A stretch of 6,136 nucleotides of DNA, from contig WFMC01000147.1 of NCBI GenBank assembly GCA_009177205.1, positions 5,508-11,643 of the forward strand, in the 5' to 3' direction. The notes beneath the pieces were generated by a model. That model did no database searches. It saw only the letters and a program-made list of their open reading frames with translations, and was not told the origin of the DNA. This document shows positions 5,540 to 6,136 of this stretch, piece by piece. The stretch's first letter is position 1, and each line of letters starts with the position of its first letter. The position numbers and the translations under genes are program-made. This stretch comes from Bacteroidales bacterium. Lineage in GTDB: Bacteria; Bacteroidota; Bacteroidia; Bacteroidales; Muribaculaceae.

Positions 5540-6136
5540 TTAGAAATGTAAACCTAATCTAAAAGTAATATTATGAACATTACGGTTTTCTACTAATTCT
5601 AAAGTATAATTATAGTGTCCATAACTATAATATTCGTTTTCAGTCTTATTACCTGTATAGAGACTATAACCTAAGCTTAAGTCAAGACCAAATCTCTCCG
5701 TAAAATTGAAGGTACAACCTACTGCCGGACTGAAATAGAAAGCACTTGACTCTGCCCAACCATTATATCCGCCACCAAAACGAGTCCCTACAAAAGGAGA
5801 TACTTTTTTATTACGAAGGAAGTTGTAGCGCGCTTCAAAGAAGCCGGCAGCACAAACATTATATTCCACATCCGGATTATAATAATACAAGTAATCGGAA
5901 CTTGAATAACTGGAGTTTGCTATCTTATATGTGATGCATGAAACATCTAAACCGGCTCCGAGAAACAAACCTTTGATTAATTCTACACCATGAGAAGTGC
6001 TCAGACCAAATGTTGCACCACCTGTTTCTACATCAACTGGAAGATCATAACCGGCATAAGTTTCTATATAACCTTTGTAATGAGGTGATATTGCACTCGC
6101 CGACATGGCGCCTAACACTACACATAACAGTGAAAC
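5540..6136 (-). CDS. Small outer-membrane beta-barrel protein, 5' end cut by window
   Basis: The frame is open to the right edge, giving 198 visible residues without the true start. The first visible residues, VSLLCVVLGAMSASA, are the hydrophobic end of a signal peptide with cleavage near SASA-I. A GTG at 6118 or the ATG at 6106 should therefore not be taken as the start. The mature protein of about 183 residues has alternating aromatic and glycine-rich strands (YIETYAGYDLPV, GLFLGAGLDVSCITY, VSPFVGTRFGGGYNGW, FGLDLSLGYSLYTG). It ends in FRLGLHF, with the terminal phenylalanine typical of substrates of the BAM assembly machine. Size and pattern fit an eight-stranded OmpA/OmpX-like barrel (the OMP_b-brl kind). 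Its role is unknown; such barrels are common in Bacteroidales. It lies in the outer membrane and is separated from the next gene by a hairpin. Confidence 0.85.
   Translation of the reverse strand, partial: VSLLCVVLGAMSASAISPHYKGYIETYAGYDLPVDVETGGATFGLSTSHGVELIKGLFLGAGLDVSCITYKIANSSYSSSDYLYYYNPDVEYNVCAAGFFEARYNFLRNKKVSPFVGTRFGGGYNGWAESSAFYFSPAVGCTFNFTERFGLDLSLGYSLYTGNKTENEYYSYGHYNYTLELVENRNVHNITFRLGLHF

Overview
The window reads as low-GC Bacteroidota DNA, most likely a gut-type Bacteroidales. The gene families, the A-rich leaders without Shine-Dalgarno sequences, and the outer-membrane proteins all fit, but the genus cannot be fixed from sequence alone. Every supported gene is on the minus strand, so transcription runs from high to low coordinates.

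Positions 1-4088 hold six tightly packed genes. In transcription order they are an O-methyltransferase, an acyl carrier protein (ACP), an LpxL/HtrB-like acyltransferase, a hot-dog fold (FabZ-like/ApeP-like) dehydratase, a YbgC-type thioesterase, and a beta-ketoacyl-ACP synthase that runs off the left edge. The last four are joined by overlaps or a 4-base gap, so they are surely one operon. The set is the signature of a type II fatty-acid/polyketide-like aryl polyene (or flexirubin-type) pigment-lipid locus. The ketosynthase extends a chain on the ACP and the dehydratase introduces double bonds. The thioesterase and acyltransferase would handle release or transfer to a lipid anchor, and the methyltransferase would decorate the aromatic head. 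Ketoreductase, aromatic starter (ammonia-lyase, CoA/ACP ligase) and export genes are not in view and would be expected to the left.

Positions 4089-4316 are non-coding. They hold a possible Bacteroidales promoter with inverted repeats for the pigment operon, and a strong hairpin terminator for the gene upstream.

Positions 4317-5463 encode two secreted proteins of nearly equal length (185 and 184 residues). They look like diverged tandem paralogues of unknown function. A perfect 13-bp hairpin (5480-5518) separates them from a small outer-membrane beta-barrel gene (5540-6136) whose start lies beyond the right edge. Nothing ties these three envelope genes to the pigment operon except adjacency and strand. 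I see no mobile element, CRISPR array, tRNA or rRNA.
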